A stretch of DNA of 64,000 nt from Streptomyces megasporus (GTDB lineage Bacteria; Actinomycetota; Actinomycetes; Streptomycetales; Streptomycetaceae): the NCBI RefSeq assembly GCF_000718985.1, contig NZ_JODL01000038.1, forward strand, positions 1 through 64,000. Reading direction: 5' to 3'. The translations under genes and the position numbers were made by a program. Shown here piece after piece: positions 28,036 through 37,353 of this stretch. The first letter of the stretch is position 1. The number at the start of each line of letters is the position of its first letter. The notes beneath the pieces were generated by a model that worked only from the letters and a program-made list of their open reading frames with translations, made no database searches and had not been told where the DNA came from.

Positions 28036-28730
28036 GCGGAGCGGACTCCATGCGGGGCGGCGCCCCGGGTCGGTCCGCCGTGCCCGGGGCGCCCGGCGCG
28101 CGTGGCGCCGCGGCCGGACGCCGCATCGGGATCGCGGTGATACGGGGGCTGTGGCGTCCCCGGGTGCTCGGCGCCTGGCGGGTCCCGGCCGCCGGTCCGG
28201 TCGTCCTCGCCGTCAACCACGCGCACATCGTGGACGGACCGGTGCTGATGGGCACCGCGCCGCGACCGGTCCACTTCCTGATCAAGAAGGAGGCGTTCGT
28301 CGGCCCGCTCGACCCCTTCCTGCACGGCATAGGCCAGATCGGGGTGGACCGGGAGGTGGCCGACCGCACCGCGATCACCCGGGCGCTGGGCGTGCTGGAG
28401 CGCGGCGGCGTGCTGGGGATCTTCCCCGAGGGCACCCGGGGCGAGGGCGACTTCGCCTCGTTGCGCTCGGGCCTGGCGTACTTCGCCCTGCGCTCGGGGG
28501 CGCCCGTCGTGCCCGTGGCGGTCCTGGGGACCACCGGGTCCCGGAGCCGGGCGATATCCGCGCTGCCGCCGCTGCGGAGCCGGATCGACGTGGTGTTCGG
28601 CGAGGCGTTCCAGGCCGGCGACGGCAGCGGCAGACGGACGAGGGCGGCGCTGGACGAGGCGACCGCGCGCATCCGCGAGCGGCTGACCGCCCACCTGGCC
28701 GACGCCCGCCGCCTCACCGGACGCGGTTAG
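28032..28730 (+). CDS. Lysophospholipid (1-acylglycerol-3-phosphate) acyltransferase, PlsC-like
   Basis: The 232-residue protein has the PlsC/LPLAT motifs: NHAHIVDGP (the NHx4D catalytic block), the acceptor-site [20 protein letters not shown], and [14 protein letters not shown]. Such enzymes acylate lysophosphatidic acid or related lipids at the inner membrane face. The Ala/Gly/Arg-rich N-terminus carries no clear signal sequence. GTG 28032 overlaps the cmk stop by 4 bases, so it is translationally coupled within the aroH-tyrA-cmk-plsC-der run. Confidence 0.9.
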   Translation: MSGADSMRGGAPGRSAVPGAPGARGAAAGRRIGIAVIRGLWRPRVLGAWRVPAAGPVVLAVNHAHIVDGPVLMGTAPRPVHFLIKKEAFVGPLDPFLHGIGQIGVDREVADRTAITRALGVLERGGVLGIFPEGTRGEGDFASLRSGLAYFALRSGAPVVPVAVLGTTGSRSRAISALPPLRSRIDVVFGEAFQAGDGSGRRTRAALDEATARIRERLTAHLADARRLTGRG

Positions 28731-28882
28731 GCGGCGATTGGGCGACGGGACGCGATTGGGCGACACTGGACCCTCGCGCCCGATCCGTCCCGCACCACCG
28801 CGGCGCCACGAGAACCGTGCGGGAAGACCACACGAGGCCCGACATGCGGGCACGGACGACACGTACACGAGGACAGGACTTC

Positions 28883-30349
28883 ATGAACGAGCAGACCCAC
28901 GTCGGCGACGAGCACGGGCACGGTGAGCTCGGTGACGCCGAGTACGCGGAGTTCATGGAGCTCGCCGCGCAGGAGGGATTCGCCGCCGAGGAGGTCGAGG
29001 GAGCGCTCGGGGACGCCGCGCACGGCCCGCTGCCGGTGCTCGCCGTCGTCGGCCGCCCCAACGTCGGCAAGTCGACGTTGGTGAACCGCATCATCGGCCG
29101 TCGCGAGGCGGTCGTGGAGGACCGTCCGGGCGTCACCCGGGACCGGGTCACCTACGAGGCCGAGTGGGCGGGGCGCCGCTTCAAGGTGGTGGACACCGGC
29201 GGTTGGGAGCAGGACGTCCTCGGCATCGACGCCTCCGTGGCGGCCCAGGCCGAGTTCGCGATCGAGGCCGCCGACGCGGTGGTCCTCGTCGTGGACGCCA
29301 CGGTCGGGGCGACCGACACCGACGAGGCCGTGGTCAAGCTGCTGCGCAGGACGGGCAAGCCCGTGGTGCTGTGCGCCAACAAGGTGGACGGCCCCTCCGG
29401 CGAGGCCGACGCCACGATGCTGTGGTCGCTGGGCCTCGGCGAGCCCTACCCGGTCTCCGCGCTGCACGGCCGGGGCACCGGCGACCTGCTGGACGAGGTG
29501 CTCAAGGTGCTGCCCGAGGCCCCGCCGCAGACCTTCGGCGCCGCGCTCGGCGGCCCGCGCCGGGTGGCGCTGATCGGCCGGCCCAACGTCGGCAAGTCCT
29601 CCCTGCTGAACAAGATCGCGGGCGAGGAGCGGGTGGTCGTCGACGCCCTGGCGGGCACCACCCGCGACCCCGTGGACGAACTGGTGGAGCTCGGCGGGAA
29701 GACGTGGAAGTTCGTCGACACCGCCGGCATCCGCCGCCGTGTCCACCTCACCGAGGGCGCGGACTACTACGCCTCGCTGCGCACCGCCGCCGCCCTGGAG
29801 AAGGCCGAGGTCGCGATCGTCCTCATCGACGTCAGCGAGCCGATCAGCGTGCAGGACACCCGCATCGTCTCGATGGCGGTCGACGCCGGACGCGCGCTGG
29901 TCATCGCGTACAACAAGTGGGACACCCTCGACGAGGAGCGCCGCCACTACCTGGAGCGCGAGATCGAGACCGATCTGGGCCAGGTGAAGTGGGCGCCGCG
30001 GGTGAACGTCTCGGCACGCACCGGACGTCACGTGGAGAAGCTGGTGCCGGCGGTCGAGACCGCCCTGGCCGGCTGGGAGACCCGCGTGCCGACCGGGCGG
30101 TTGAACTCCTTCCTCGGGGAGCTGGTCGCCGCCCACCCCCACCCGATCCGGGGCGGCAAGCAGCCGAGGATTCTCTTCGGCACCCAGGCGGGCACCCGCC
30201 CGCCGCGCTTCGTCCTCTTCGCCTCCGGCTTCCTGGAGGCGGGCTACCGTCGCTTCATCGAGCGGCGGCTGCGCGAGGAGTTCGGCTTCGAGGGGACGCC
30301 GATCCACCTCTCGGTGCGGGTGCGCGAGAAGCGCGGACGCAAGAAGTAG
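28883..30349 (+). CDS. der: Ribosome biogenesis GTPase Der (EngA)
   Basis: Der is a tandem-GTPase factor for 50S subunit maturation. Two G domains are visible, each with GRPNVGKS (near residues 57 and 232), the switch DRPGVTRDR and [15 protein letters not shown] / DTAGIRRR, and NKVDG / NKWDT specificity motifs. A C-terminal KH-like domain ends with [14 protein letters not shown]. An acidic ~50-residue head is typical of actinobacterial Der. ATG 28883 is used. The total of 488 residues fits the family. Confidence 0.95.
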   Translation: MNEQTHVGDEHGHGELGDAEYAEFMELAAQEGFAAEEVEGALGDAAHGPLPVLAVVGRPNVGKSTLVNRIIGRREAVVEDRPGVTRDRVTYEAEWAGRRFKVVDTGGWEQDVLGIDASVAAQAEFAIEAADAVVLVVDATVGATDTDEAVVKLLRRTGKPVVLCANKVDGPSGEADATMLWSLGLGEPYPVSALHGRGTGDLLDEVLKVLPEAPPQTFGAALGGPRRVALIGRPNVGKSSLLNKIAGEERVVVDALAGTTRDPVDELVELGGKTWKFVDTAGIRRRVHLTEGADYYASLRTAAALEKAEVAIVLIDVSEPISVQDTRIVSMAVDAGRALVIAYNKWDTLDEERRHYLEREIETDLGQVKWAPRVNVSARTGRHVEKLVPAVETALAGWETRVPTGRLNSFLGELVAAHPHPIRGGKQPRILFGTQAGTRPPRFVLFASGFLEAGYRRFIERRLREEFGFEGTPIHLSVRVREKRGRKK

Positions 30350-30372
30350 GCGCGCGGAGCGCCGGCGGGACG

Positions 30373-30438
30373 GGCGGCCGTACCGGGGAGAGCCCGGTAC
30401 GGCCGCCTACGACCGTGCCCCCCGGAGGCGGGGGCACG
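30373..30438. terminator. Two adjacent hairpins between convergent genes
   Basis: A perfect 15-bp stem (30373-30387 with 30393-30407, loop GAGAG) is followed by a 9-bp stem (30414-30422 with 30430-30438). Together they separate der from the oppositely transcribed gene at 30442. Confidence 0.85.
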
Positions 30439-30441
30439 GCA

Positions 30442-30762
30442 TCACCGGTCGTAGGGCCGACCGTCCCGCTGGACGGGCGGCAGGACGGCGGGGAGGAGGT
30501 CGCCGACCCGCCGCCCGCCGTTCCAGTGGGCCGTCCCGGTGCCGAAGCCCGTGAAGCGGAACTCCTCCTCACCGGTCCGGTCCCCGGGCAGGGCCCGGAA
30601 CAGGCGCCGGTACTCGGCGTAGAGGGAGTCGTAGATCGGGGTGGCCGAACGGCTCGACATCGGCTCGTACGGGGCGCGCATCCCCGGGATCTGGCCGCGG
30701 TTGAGGTGCGCGTTGTGGGTGCGGGAAGGTTCGTAAGGCTGCACATCACTGCCAACGATCAC
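30442..30762 (-). CDS. Small conserved actinobacterial protein
   Basis: The likely product (100-106 residues) contains QPYEPSRTHNAHLNRGQIPG and the stretch SATPIYDSLYAEYRRLFRAL then PGDRTGEEEFRFTGFG. Sequence of this kind is familiar from Streptomyces genomes as an uncharacterised small protein. It has no membrane segment or signal peptide, and is Arg-, Tyr- and Pro-rich. The start is either GTG 30762 or GTG 30744; neither has a good ribosome site. It is convergent with der and lies 50 bp downstream of the next gene on the same strand. Confidence 0.72.
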   Translation of the reverse strand: MIVGSDVQPYEPSRTHNAHLNRGQIPGMRAPYEPMSSRSATPIYDSLYAEYRRLFRALPGDRTGEEEFRFTGFGTGTAHWNGGRRVGDLLPAVLPPVQRDGRPYDR

Positions 30763-30812
30763 GCCGCCCGGCGGATGCGGGCCCGGGCGGGGGAAACGGA
30801 CGCGCCGGACGC

Positions 30813-31649
30813 TCAGGTGCCCGCCAGCGGCATGGCGGCGGCCACCAGGAGGCCGCCCGCGGCGGCCTTCTCCAACGCCTCGCGGAGCAGGTCCTCGCGC
30901 GGCTGCTGACCGATGGCGCCGACCGGGGCGGCGTAGACGAAGACGGTGTGGGTCCTGTTCGCCGCCGTCCGCCAGTCGTCGGTGACCGGCAGCGGCTGGT
31001 GCGCCTGCCACCAGGAGGTCGGCTGCCCGCCCGCGACGCCGGGCTGGAGGATGGCGTGGAGCCGGCCCATGGCGAGCAGGACGGACCAGCCGGTGACGGA
31101 GAAGGGCGCCCGGGCGACGTCGTTCACCGGCATGAAGCCCTGCTCGATGAGGAGCGGCAGGAACTCGTCCCCGGACCCTTCGGACCCGGGTCGGGCGATC
31201 GGGGCGGTGGGCTCGACGACGAGGGCGGGGTGGAGCTGGTCGTCGACGAGGACCTGCCCGCAGGTCACCCCGAGGACGGCCTGGCGCGCGGCGGCGGGTT
31301 CGAGGTCGGCGACGGACCGGCCGGGGACGCCGTGGAGCGGGGCGGGGGAGGGCGCCTCGGCCTCGCCGGCCCGGTCGGCGGTGATGGTGCGCACGGCGTC
31401 CTTGAGCTGGTCCTCGGAGACCGGGACGACCTGGGACGGGATGCAGCTCGCGTGAGCGAAGGCGAGCACGGCCGTCTCCTCGCCGACGAAGAGCACCGTG
31501 CTGGTGCGCTCCTGCTCGGTGTTGCCGGGAGCCCGGCAGGAGGTGCAGTCGTAGCTGCCGGGGGCGCCGTCGCCGGCGAGCAGCCGGGCGGCTTCCTCGT
31601 CGCCGATCTCGGCGCGGACGTCGTCGCTGACATCGAGCATGGGGGACAC
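30813..31649 (-). CDS. Uncharacterised protein (SseB-like size and layout)
   Basis: The 278-residue soluble protein begins MLDVSDDVRAEIGDEEAARL, has a CTSC pair (residues ~36-39, YDCTSCRAPG) that might bind a metal, an FVGEETAVLAFAHASC strand, and a long helical C-terminus. No catalytic motif is recognised. GTG 31649 follows GGAG with 7-base spacing; ATG 31640 is an alternative. It is the first gene of a minus-strand pair with the small gene at 30442. Confidence 0.75.
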   Translation of the reverse strand: MSPMLDVSDDVRAEIGDEEAARLLAGDGAPGSYDCTSCRAPGNTEQERTSTVLFVGEETAVLAFAHASCIPSQVVPVSEDQLKDAVRTITADRAGEAEAPSPAPLHGVPGRSVADLEPAAARQAVLGVTCGQVLVDDQLHPALVVEPTAPIARPGSEGSGDEFLPLLIEQGFMPVNDVARAPFSVTGWSVLLAMGRLHAILQPGVAGGQPTSWWQAHQPLPVTDDWRTAANRTHTVFVYAAPVGAIGQQPREDLLREALEKAAAGGLLVAAAMPLAGT

Positions 31650-32396
31650 GGGCGAACTCCTGGCGTTCGGTTCTGATTCACCTGCACAACGGGCGACCGC
31701 GGACCGTGGTCACGCGCCGGGGGGGAGTCCGGGGGCACGGGCGGATGCGCGTGGCGGGGCGCGCGCCGGTTCGTTCCCCCGTCCGCCCGAAAGTGAGGGG
31801 AACACCGGGCGACGACGGCCGGGCGTGCCGCGACACGGTCGTCCGACCGGGTGGGAGCGGCACCCGCCCGGGCGCGGTTGCGGCGGCCGGACGGTGCCGC
31901 GCGCCTAGCGTGGAGCGGTGCCGCACACCCGCCTTCGCCCCCGGACCGGACCCGCCGTCCCGGGTCCCTCTCCCGGACTCCGCCCCGAGGGACCCGGAGC
32001 TTCCCCGACCCCGGTCGACGGGGCGGCCCGGGCCCACGGCGGACGGCGCCGCCGGTCGCCGCCCCCGCGGCGCCGTCGACCGCGCACCGACAGTTGACAG
32101 GGCGCCACCGTCCGCCCCGGCGTTCCGCCGCGGGTGGGAGGTGGCGCGCAGGCGAAAGAAGAGCGGAAACGCGCCCGAGCCGCTCGACCGCCCACCGAGG
32201 CTCCCGACCAGCCCTGATGGCCGGACTCCCCGCTCGGTTCCCGAAAGTCAACAACAATGGCCGAAATATTTGGGAACAGAGCGGTGAACCGGCCCAACCC
32301 CCGGAGGGCTTCGGTGGTCTTTTCAGGGGAACGCGACATCAGAACGCACCTCAAGGCAACGGCTTGTCCGCGCGATTCCGTGGGACATGGAGACGG
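31650..32396. other. Long intergenic region before the GT4 gene
   Basis: About 750 bp hold no supported gene. TAGCGT at ~31906 and TTGACA at 32094-32099 are isolated promoter-like words. An imperfect inverted repeat, GTTCCCGAAA (32237-32246) with ATTTGGGAAC (32268-32277), flanks an AT-rich stretch about 120 bp before the next gene and may be its control region. Confidence 0.45.
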
Positions 32397-33677
32397 ATGC
32401 ATATCTCTTTCCTGCTGCATCACGGGTACGGCATCGGTGGGACGATCCGCACCACGTTCAACCTCGCGTGCGCGCTCGCGGAGCAGCACGACGTGGAGAT
32501 CGTGTCGATCTTCCGGCACCGTGACCGTCCCGTCTTCGACCTCGACCCGGGGGTGCGACTCCGCCATCTGGTGGACCTGCGCAAGCACAGCCCGGACTAC
32601 GACGGCGACGACCCCGACCACGCCCGTCCGGCCCGGCTGTTCCCGCGGGCCGACGGCAACCACCGCAAGTACAGCGCGCTCACCGACCGGCGGATCGTCG
32701 AGTACCTGGCCGAGACCGACGCGGACGTCGTCGTCGGCACCCGCCCCGGTCTCAACACGATGATCGCCCTGCACACCCGCCCCGGCCCGGTGCGGGTCGG
32801 GCAGGAGCACCTGACGCTCTCCACCCACCCGCGCCCCCTGCGGATGACCCTGCGGAGCGTCTACCCGCGCCTGGACGCGCTCACCACCGTCACCGAGGCC
32901 GACGCCCGCGACTACCGGCGCACGATGCGACTGCCCGGCGTACGGGTGCAGGCGGTGCCCAACGGCGTGCCCGCCCCGGAGGTCGAGCCCTCCGACGGCA
33001 CCGGCAAGTGGGTGATCGCCGCCGGACGGCTGGCCCCGGCCAAACGATACGACGTGCTGCTGAGGGCCTTCGCCAAGGTCGTGAAGGAACGGCCCGACTG
33101 GCGGCTGCGGCTCTACGGAGGCGGTCGCGAGGAGGCCAAGCTGCGGGCGCTGGTGGAGGAACTCGGGCTGTACAACCACGCGTTCCTCATGGGACCGGCC
33201 CACCCCATCGAGGCCGAGTGGGTCAAGGGCTCGATCGCCGCCGTCACCTCCAGCCTGGAGTCCTTCGGCATGACGATCGTCGAGGCGATGCGCTGCGGCC
33301 TGCCCGTGGTGGCCACCGCCTGCCCGCACGGGCCGGGCGAGATCATCGCCGACGGGGTGGACGGCCGACTGGTGCCCACCGGGGACGTCGACGCCATCGC
33401 CGGCGCCCTGCTGGAGCTGATCAACGACGACGAGCTGCGCCTGCGGATGGGCCGTGCCGCGATCGCGGACGCCGCCCGCTACGACCCCGCGCGGATCGGC
33501 GAGATGTACTCCTCGCTCTTCACCGAGCTCGTCGCACGCGGCGGACGGAGCCGCATCGGGCGGGTGCGCTCCTCGCTGCACCGCGCCCGAGGAGCCCTGC
33601 TCGGCGGGGCGTACGTCACCAAGGACACCCTGGTCCGCGCCCGTCAAGGCGTCACGAGAGGAGGAAGGACCGCATGA
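32397..33677 (+). CDS. Glycosyltransferase family 4
   Basis: The 426-residue protein has the start ISFLLHHGYGIGGTIRTTFN (Gly-rich donor-side loop), and in the C-terminal domain WVIAAGRLAPAKRYDVLLRA, LRLYGGGREEAKLRALVEEL and SSLESFGMTIVEAMRCGLPV. The last contains the conserved E-x7-E nucleotide-sugar motif of GT4. A secreted-glycan or teichoic-acid-type role is plausible, but the substrate is unknown. ATG 32397 follows GGAGAC. The stop overlaps the next start (ATGA), so it is coupled to the broken gene at 33674. Confidence 0.88.
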   Translation: MHISFLLHHGYGIGGTIRTTFNLACALAEQHDVEIVSIFRHRDRPVFDLDPGVRLRHLVDLRKHSPDYDGDDPDHARPARLFPRADGNHRKYSALTDRRIVEYLAETDADVVVGTRPGLNTMIALHTRPGPVRVGQEHLTLSTHPRPLRMTLRSVYPRLDALTTVTEADARDYRRTMRLPGVRVQAVPNGVPAPEVEPSDGTGKWVIAAGRLAPAKRYDVLLRAFAKVVKERPDWRLRLYGGGREEAKLRALVEELGLYNHAFLMGPAHPIEAEWVKGSIAAVTSSLESFGMTIVEAMRCGLPVVATACPHGPGEIIADGVDGRLVPTGDVDAIAGALLELINDDELRLRMGRAAIADAARYDPARIGEMYSSLFTELVARGGRSRIGRVRSSLHRARGALLGGAYVTKDTLVRARQGVTRGGRTA

Positions 33678-34470
33678 CCGCGACCACCCACAGACCCGCC
33701 GGCGCGCCCGACACCCCCCTGGCCACCGCGCCGAGCGCCGACTGCACCGCGGACAGCGCGGGCGGCCTCAGCTTCGACGTCGCCCTGCCCGGTGCGGCCG
33801 AGAGGTGGGACGCCGCTCTGCTGCTGCGGCTGCGCAACTCCGACCCGGAGGAGTCGGTGCGGCTGCCGCTGGTGCCGCTGTCGGACGTTCCAGGCGGCCC
33901 AGGCGGCCTAGTACTCCAGTCACACTTCGCGATCTGGTTCGATGGCCGTGCACGGCTGGCGGCCTGGGTGTTGTGGGGTGGGGCGGGATGAATGAGCGCG
34001 CGGTCCTCTCGGTGCGTTCCTGGCTGCGCTGGCCGCACGCCGAGGTGCACGAGATCTGGCCGGCGGACGGCGGCGTGACCCTGCGGGGGCGGCTGTACGG
34101 GGCCGAGCTCGCCCCCACCGCTCGCCTGGAGGCCCGTCCCCGAGGCGCCGCGGGACCGGTCGTCGCCGGGGAGGTCACCCCGACCGACGAGCCCGGTTTC
34201 ACGGCGCGGCTGGCGTACGACGGCCTGGTCCGCGAGCGGGAGGCGGGGGACGAGTGGGACCTGTGGCTGCGCCCCGACGCGGACGCCGAGCCGGTGCGCG
34301 TCGCCCGCATCCTCGACGACATCGCCGACAAGCAGAAGATCCTGCGCTATCCGGCGCAGCCCGTCGCCGGCAAGGAGGCGGGCGAGGACGGGGAGTGGTG
34401 GGCCCGTCCCCACTACACCGGCGCCAACGACCTGTCGGTGCGGGTGGAGCGGGACGCCCCACCGGCCTGA
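33674..34470 (+). pseudogene. Transferase-partner protein interrupted by ~110 bp of foreign-looking DNA
   Basis: The 5' part (33674 to ~33888) encodes a beta-rich start with FDVALPGAAERWDAALLLRL. The 3' part (~34008-34470, another frame) encodes LSVRSWLRWPHAEVHEIWPA and RLYGAELAPTARLEARPRGA and ends at 34470. Related Streptomyces proteins next to such glycosyltransferases have these two parts joined by about 70-80 more residues. Here the middle is missing and replaced by 33889-34007, including CTAGTACTCCAGTCACACTT, which looks like an insertion-sequence end. The gene is likely inactive. Confidence 0.65.
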
Positions 34471-34493
34471 CGCCCCACCGGCCTGACGGCCTC

Positions 34494-34541
34494 CGACCGC
34501 TTCCGCGACGGCGTTCCACCGCGCCGTCGCGGAAGCGGTCG
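34494..34541. terminator. 20-bp perfect hairpin
   Basis: A perfect 20-bp stem (34494-34513 with 34522-34541) with an 8-base loop closes the GT4 transcript and insulates the WYL regulator. Confidence 0.88.
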
Positions 34542-34581
34542 TCCGCGCGCCGGCCGACCGCGCGCCGGCAGACTCGGCGGC

Positions 34582-35580
34582 ATGTTGGAGACCTCGGCCC
34601 GTCTGCTGCGTCTGCTGTCCCTGCTCCAGGCCCACCCGGAGTGGTCCGGCGCCGAACTGGCCGACCGTCTGGGGGTCACCCCGCGGACCGTGCGGCGCGA
34701 CATCGACCGGCTGCGGACGCTGGGCTATCCCGTGCACTCCACCACCGGAACGGCCGGCGGCTACCGGCTGGGCGTCGGCGCCCGGCTGCCGCCCCTGTTG
34801 CTGGACGACGACGAGGCGGTGGCCGTCGCCGTCGGGCTGCGCGCGGCGGCGGGCAACGCGGTGGAGGGCATCGAGGAGTCCTCGGTGCGGGCCCTGGCGA
34901 AGCTGGAACAGGTGCTCCCGCACCGGCTGCGCGGCCAGGTGAACGCCCTCGCCGCCTTCACGGCCTCGCTCGGCGACCGCCGCGGCCCCACGGTGGACGT
35001 GGGGACCGTCACCGAGCTGGCGAGCGCCTGCCGCGACCACCGACAACTGCGCTTCGCCTACCGAGGGCACGACGGGACGACCTCCCGACGCACCGCCGAG
35101 CCGTACCGGCTGGTCCACAACAGCCACCGCTGGTACCTGGTGGCCTGGGACGTCGACCGCGCCGACTGGCGCACGTTCCGCGTCGACCGCGTCACCCTCA
35201 CCCCGCCGCACGGCCCGCGTTTCGTCCCGCGCGAGCCGCCCGCCCAGGACTGGGCGGCCTATGTCTCCCGGCGCGTCTCCACGGCGGTGTACGCCCACGA
35301 GGCCACGGTGCTGCTGCACGCGCCGGTCGAGCGGGCCGCCGAGCGGATCGCGCCCACGGCCGGGATGCTGGAACCGGTCGACGAGCACACCTGTCTGCTG
35401 CGGACCGGGGCGCACAGCCTGGAGACGCTGGTCTTCCACATCGTGACGGCGGGCTTCGACTTCGAGGTGCGCGAGCCCGACGAACTCAACGACCGGGTGG
35501 CGGAGTTGGCGGCCCGTCTGGCCCGTGCGGCGGAAGCGGGCCGGCGCGGGAGCGGGAGCCGGGACGGCGAGGGGCGCTGA
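34582..35580 (+). CDS. WYL-domain transcriptional regulator (PafC/YafY type)
   Basis: The 332-residue protein has an N-terminal winged helix (RLLRLLSLLQAHPEWSGAEL and GVTPRTVRRDIDRLRTLGYP), then a WYL sensor domain whose signature is NSHRWYLVAWDVDRADWRTF, and a C-terminal WCX extension. WYL regulators bind nucleotides or other nucleic-acid-derived ligands; many respond to DNA damage. It faces the end of the gas-vesicle cluster convergently, but nothing in the sequence links the two functionally. Confidence 0.9.
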   Translation: MLETSARLLRLLSLLQAHPEWSGAELADRLGVTPRTVRRDIDRLRTLGYPVHSTTGTAGGYRLGVGARLPPLLLDDDEAVAVAVGLRAAAGNAVEGIEESSVRALAKLEQVLPHRLRGQVNALAAFTASLGDRRGPTVDVGTVTELASACRDHRQLRFAYRGHDGTTSRRTAEPYRLVHNSHRWYLVAWDVDRADWRTFRVDRVTLTPPHGPRFVPREPPAQDWAAYVSRRVSTAVYAHEATVLLHAPVERAAERIAPTAGMLEPVDEHTCLLRTGAHSLETLVFHIVTAGFDFEVREPDELNDRVAELAARLARAAEAGRRGSGSRDGEGR

Positions 35581-35642
35581 GGGGGCGTTGGAGAAGGGAC
35601 GCCGGGGAGAAGCGTCGGGGGAGGGGAGGCGGGGACGGGGCG

Positions 35643-36437
35643 TCAGCGCGCGGGGCCCGACGCGGCCCCGGCGGCGCGGCTTCCGCCGTCCAGCATCACG
35701 GAGCGCCGGAAGTGCCGCAGGTCGTACCGTACGTGGCGGGCCGGAGCGGACCAGAGGCGCCCGGCCTTCCCGCGCAGTCCCCGGGGCCGGTACTCCAGGA
35801 CCAGCAGCACCCGGGTCAGGTTGTCGGCCAGCTCGTGGAAGGTGGCCACGCCCTCGGCCGTCCCCCCGGTCCCGCGCGCGGACCAGACGATGCGTTCGTC
35901 CTCGATCTCCTCGGTGATGCGGGTGTGCCAGCCGCGCGTGGTCCACAGGATCCTGGGACGCCAGTGCGGAACGGGCCCGTCGGACTCGTGGAGCAGGGCC
36001 CACCGGTCGTAGGTGTCGGGCAGCGGGGCGCCGACGTCGATCGACTCGCCGATCGTGACGGCCCTGTCCGCGCCGCTGCCGCGCCGGCGGACGACGCGGA
36101 CGACCAAGCCGGCGCCGGTCCGCCTGGCGGCACCCCTGGCGGCACCCCTGGCGGCACCCCTGGCGGCGTCCCGCACGGCTCCCTTCACGGTGTCCTTCAC
36201 GGCGCCCTTCGCGGTCTCCTTCAGGACGAACCCGACGACGGCGGCGTCGTCGGCGTGGGCACCGGGGCCGCCCTCCGTGTCGTCGAGCCGGGCCGAGGTC
36301 TCGCCCAGCCTGCGTCCGGTGGCGGCCAGCAGACGCCGGCCCTGTGCCCGGACGTAGCCGCCGGCCGCCTCCCGGAGGCGGCCGGCGGATGGACCGTCGG
36401 CGACGGCCCTCGCGAGTCCGTCGGTGCCGTCAGTCAC
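35643..36437 (-). CDS. SRPBCC-domain protein, last gene of the gas-vesicle cluster (GvpZ position)
   Basis: The product of 264 residues has a helical, Ala/Arg/Lys-rich first half and a C-terminal SRPBCC (START-like) domain: VTIGESIDVGAPLPDTYDRW, VPHWRPRILWTTRGWHTRIT, and VWSARGTGGTAEGVATFHEL. GTG 36437 overlaps the previous stop by 8 bp; family similarity does not extend to the longer frame. In Streptomyces gvp clusters, a gene in this position (gvpZ) encodes such a protein of unknown function. A 12-bp tandem repeat at ~36126-36175 encodes Ala-Ala-Arg-Gly units. Confidence 0.78.
   Translation of the reverse strand: MTDGTDGLARAVADGPSAGRLREAAGGYVRAQGRRLLAATGRRLGETSARLDDTEGGPGAHADDAAVVGFVLKETAKGAVKDTVKGAVRDAARGAARGAARGAARRTGAGLVVRVVRRRGSGADRAVTIGESIDVGAPLPDTYDRWALLHESDGPVPHWRPRILWTTRGWHTRITEEIEDERIVWSARGTGGTAEGVATFHELADNLTRVLLVLEYRPRGLRGKAGRLWSAPARHVRYDLRHFRRSVMLDGGSRAAGAASGPAR
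36126..36175 (-). repeat. 12-bp tandem repeat in the SRPBCC gene
   Basis: Four near-perfect copies of CCTGGCGGCACC encode a GAAR run in the disordered part of the protein. Confidence 0.85.
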
Positions 36438-37080
36438 GGCGGGAGCCTCCCGTGCGTCCGGAGGCGCCGGTCGACTTCCCGGAGGACCCCCTTCCCGCCG
36501 AGCCCGTCTTCCCGGCGGAAGCCTTCTTCGCCGCCGCGCCGGTCGACTTTCCGGCGGTGCCGGCGGTCTTCTTGGCGGTGCCGGCGGTCTTCTCGGCGGC
36601 CTTTCCGGCTCCGGCGGCGGTCTTCCCGGAGGTGGCCTTCTTGGCCGGGGAGCGCCGCGCCGTGCTCTTCTTCGCAGCCCCTCCGGCTTCCTCGGACGTT
36701 CCGTCGGCCTTTCCACCGGCCTTCTCACCGGACTTCCCCGCGTCCGAGCCGTCCGCGTCGGCGTCCCCGCCGCTCTTCCCGGACGCTCCGCCGAGCCGCT
36801 CGCGCACGCCCTCGGCGCGGTCTCGCAGCCCGCCGGTCAGCGAGCCCAGCCCACCGGCCGTGGCCTCGCCGAGCCCCTTGACGTTGTCGCGCAGTCGGTC
36901 GGGCACCCCGGCGAGGTCGGGACTCTTCTCCTTGATCCGTTCGCCGAGCCGCTCCGGATCCACTCCGAGCCGCTTCCCCAGCGCCACGGCGCCCACGCCG
37001 AGGGGCAGTCTGACCTTCGTCACGCGGCCCAGCGCATACCCCGTGGTGAAGGCCAGCGCCAGTACCGACCGGTTCGTCAT
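36430..37080 (-). CDS. Gas-vesicle-cluster protein with histone-like Lys/Ala tail (GvpY position)
   Basis: The 216-residue protein has a short hydrophobic N-terminal segment (SVLALAFTTGYALGRVTKVR, possibly membrane- or vesicle-associated), a conserved LGVDPERLGERIKEKSPDLA patch, and a long tail rich in Lys, Ala, Gly and Ser (KKSTARRSPAKKATSGKTAA), resembling bacterial histone H1-like tails. Genes in this position (gvpY) occur in Streptomyces gas-vesicle clusters, and their role is unknown. One base separates it from gvpG. Confidence 0.72.
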   Translation of the reverse strand: MTNRSVLALAFTTGYALGRVTKVRLPLGVGAVALGKRLGVDPERLGERIKEKSPDLAGVPDRLRDNVKGLGEATAGGLGSLTGGLRDRAEGVRERLGGASGKSGGDADADGSDAGKSGEKAGGKADGTSEEAGGAAKKSTARRSPAKKATSGKTAAGAGKAAEKTAGTAKKTAGTAGKSTGAAAKKASAGKTGSAGRGSSGKSTGASGRTGGSRRD

Positions 37081-37081
37081 C

Positions 37082-37339
37082 TCACTGTTCTCCTTGGTCT
37101 CCCTGGTACCGCTCCCGAATGGCCTGCAGCCGGTCGAGCAGTTCGTCCTCCCGGCGGTCGAACTCCTCCTCGTCGATCAGTCCGTCGTCCAATTGCCGCG
37201 ACAACTCGTGGAGTTCGCGCTGGACCGCCGACGGGTCGTAGTACTGCCGCTCCGCCTCGGCCACCACCTGCCGCAGCACCCATCCGGCGCTGCGGAACGG
37301 TGCGGCGGGCAGCAGCAGGAGGTCGCCGATCAAACCCAC
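37082..37339 (-). CDS. gvpG: Gas vesicle protein GvpG
   Basis: The 85-residue protein matches GvpG: hydrophobic start MGLIGDLLLLPAAPFRSAGW, then VLRQVVAEAERQYYDPSAVQ and an acidic helix (LDDGLIDEEEFDRREDELLD). GvpG is a minor helper in gas-vesicle assembly, interacting with GvpF/L. It lies between gvpF and the GvpY-like gene on the same strand with almost no spacing. Confidence 0.9.
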   Translation of the reverse strand: MGLIGDLLLLPAAPFRSAGWVLRQVVAEAERQYYDPSAVQRELHELSRQLDDGLIDEEEFDRREDELLDRLQAIRERYQGDQGEQ

Positions 37340-37353
37340 GGCCGCTCACTCCC

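Noticed and set aside
32397..34470. A biosynthetic gene cluster around the GT4 glycosyltransferase
   Set aside because: Only one glycosyltransferase and a broken partner are present; no other synthesis or transport genes follow.
35581..35642. A gvpJ, gvpL, gvpS or gvpK gene at the end of the gas-vesicle block
   Set aside because: Only about 60 bp separate the SRPBCC gene from the WYL regulator gene, too short for any of them.
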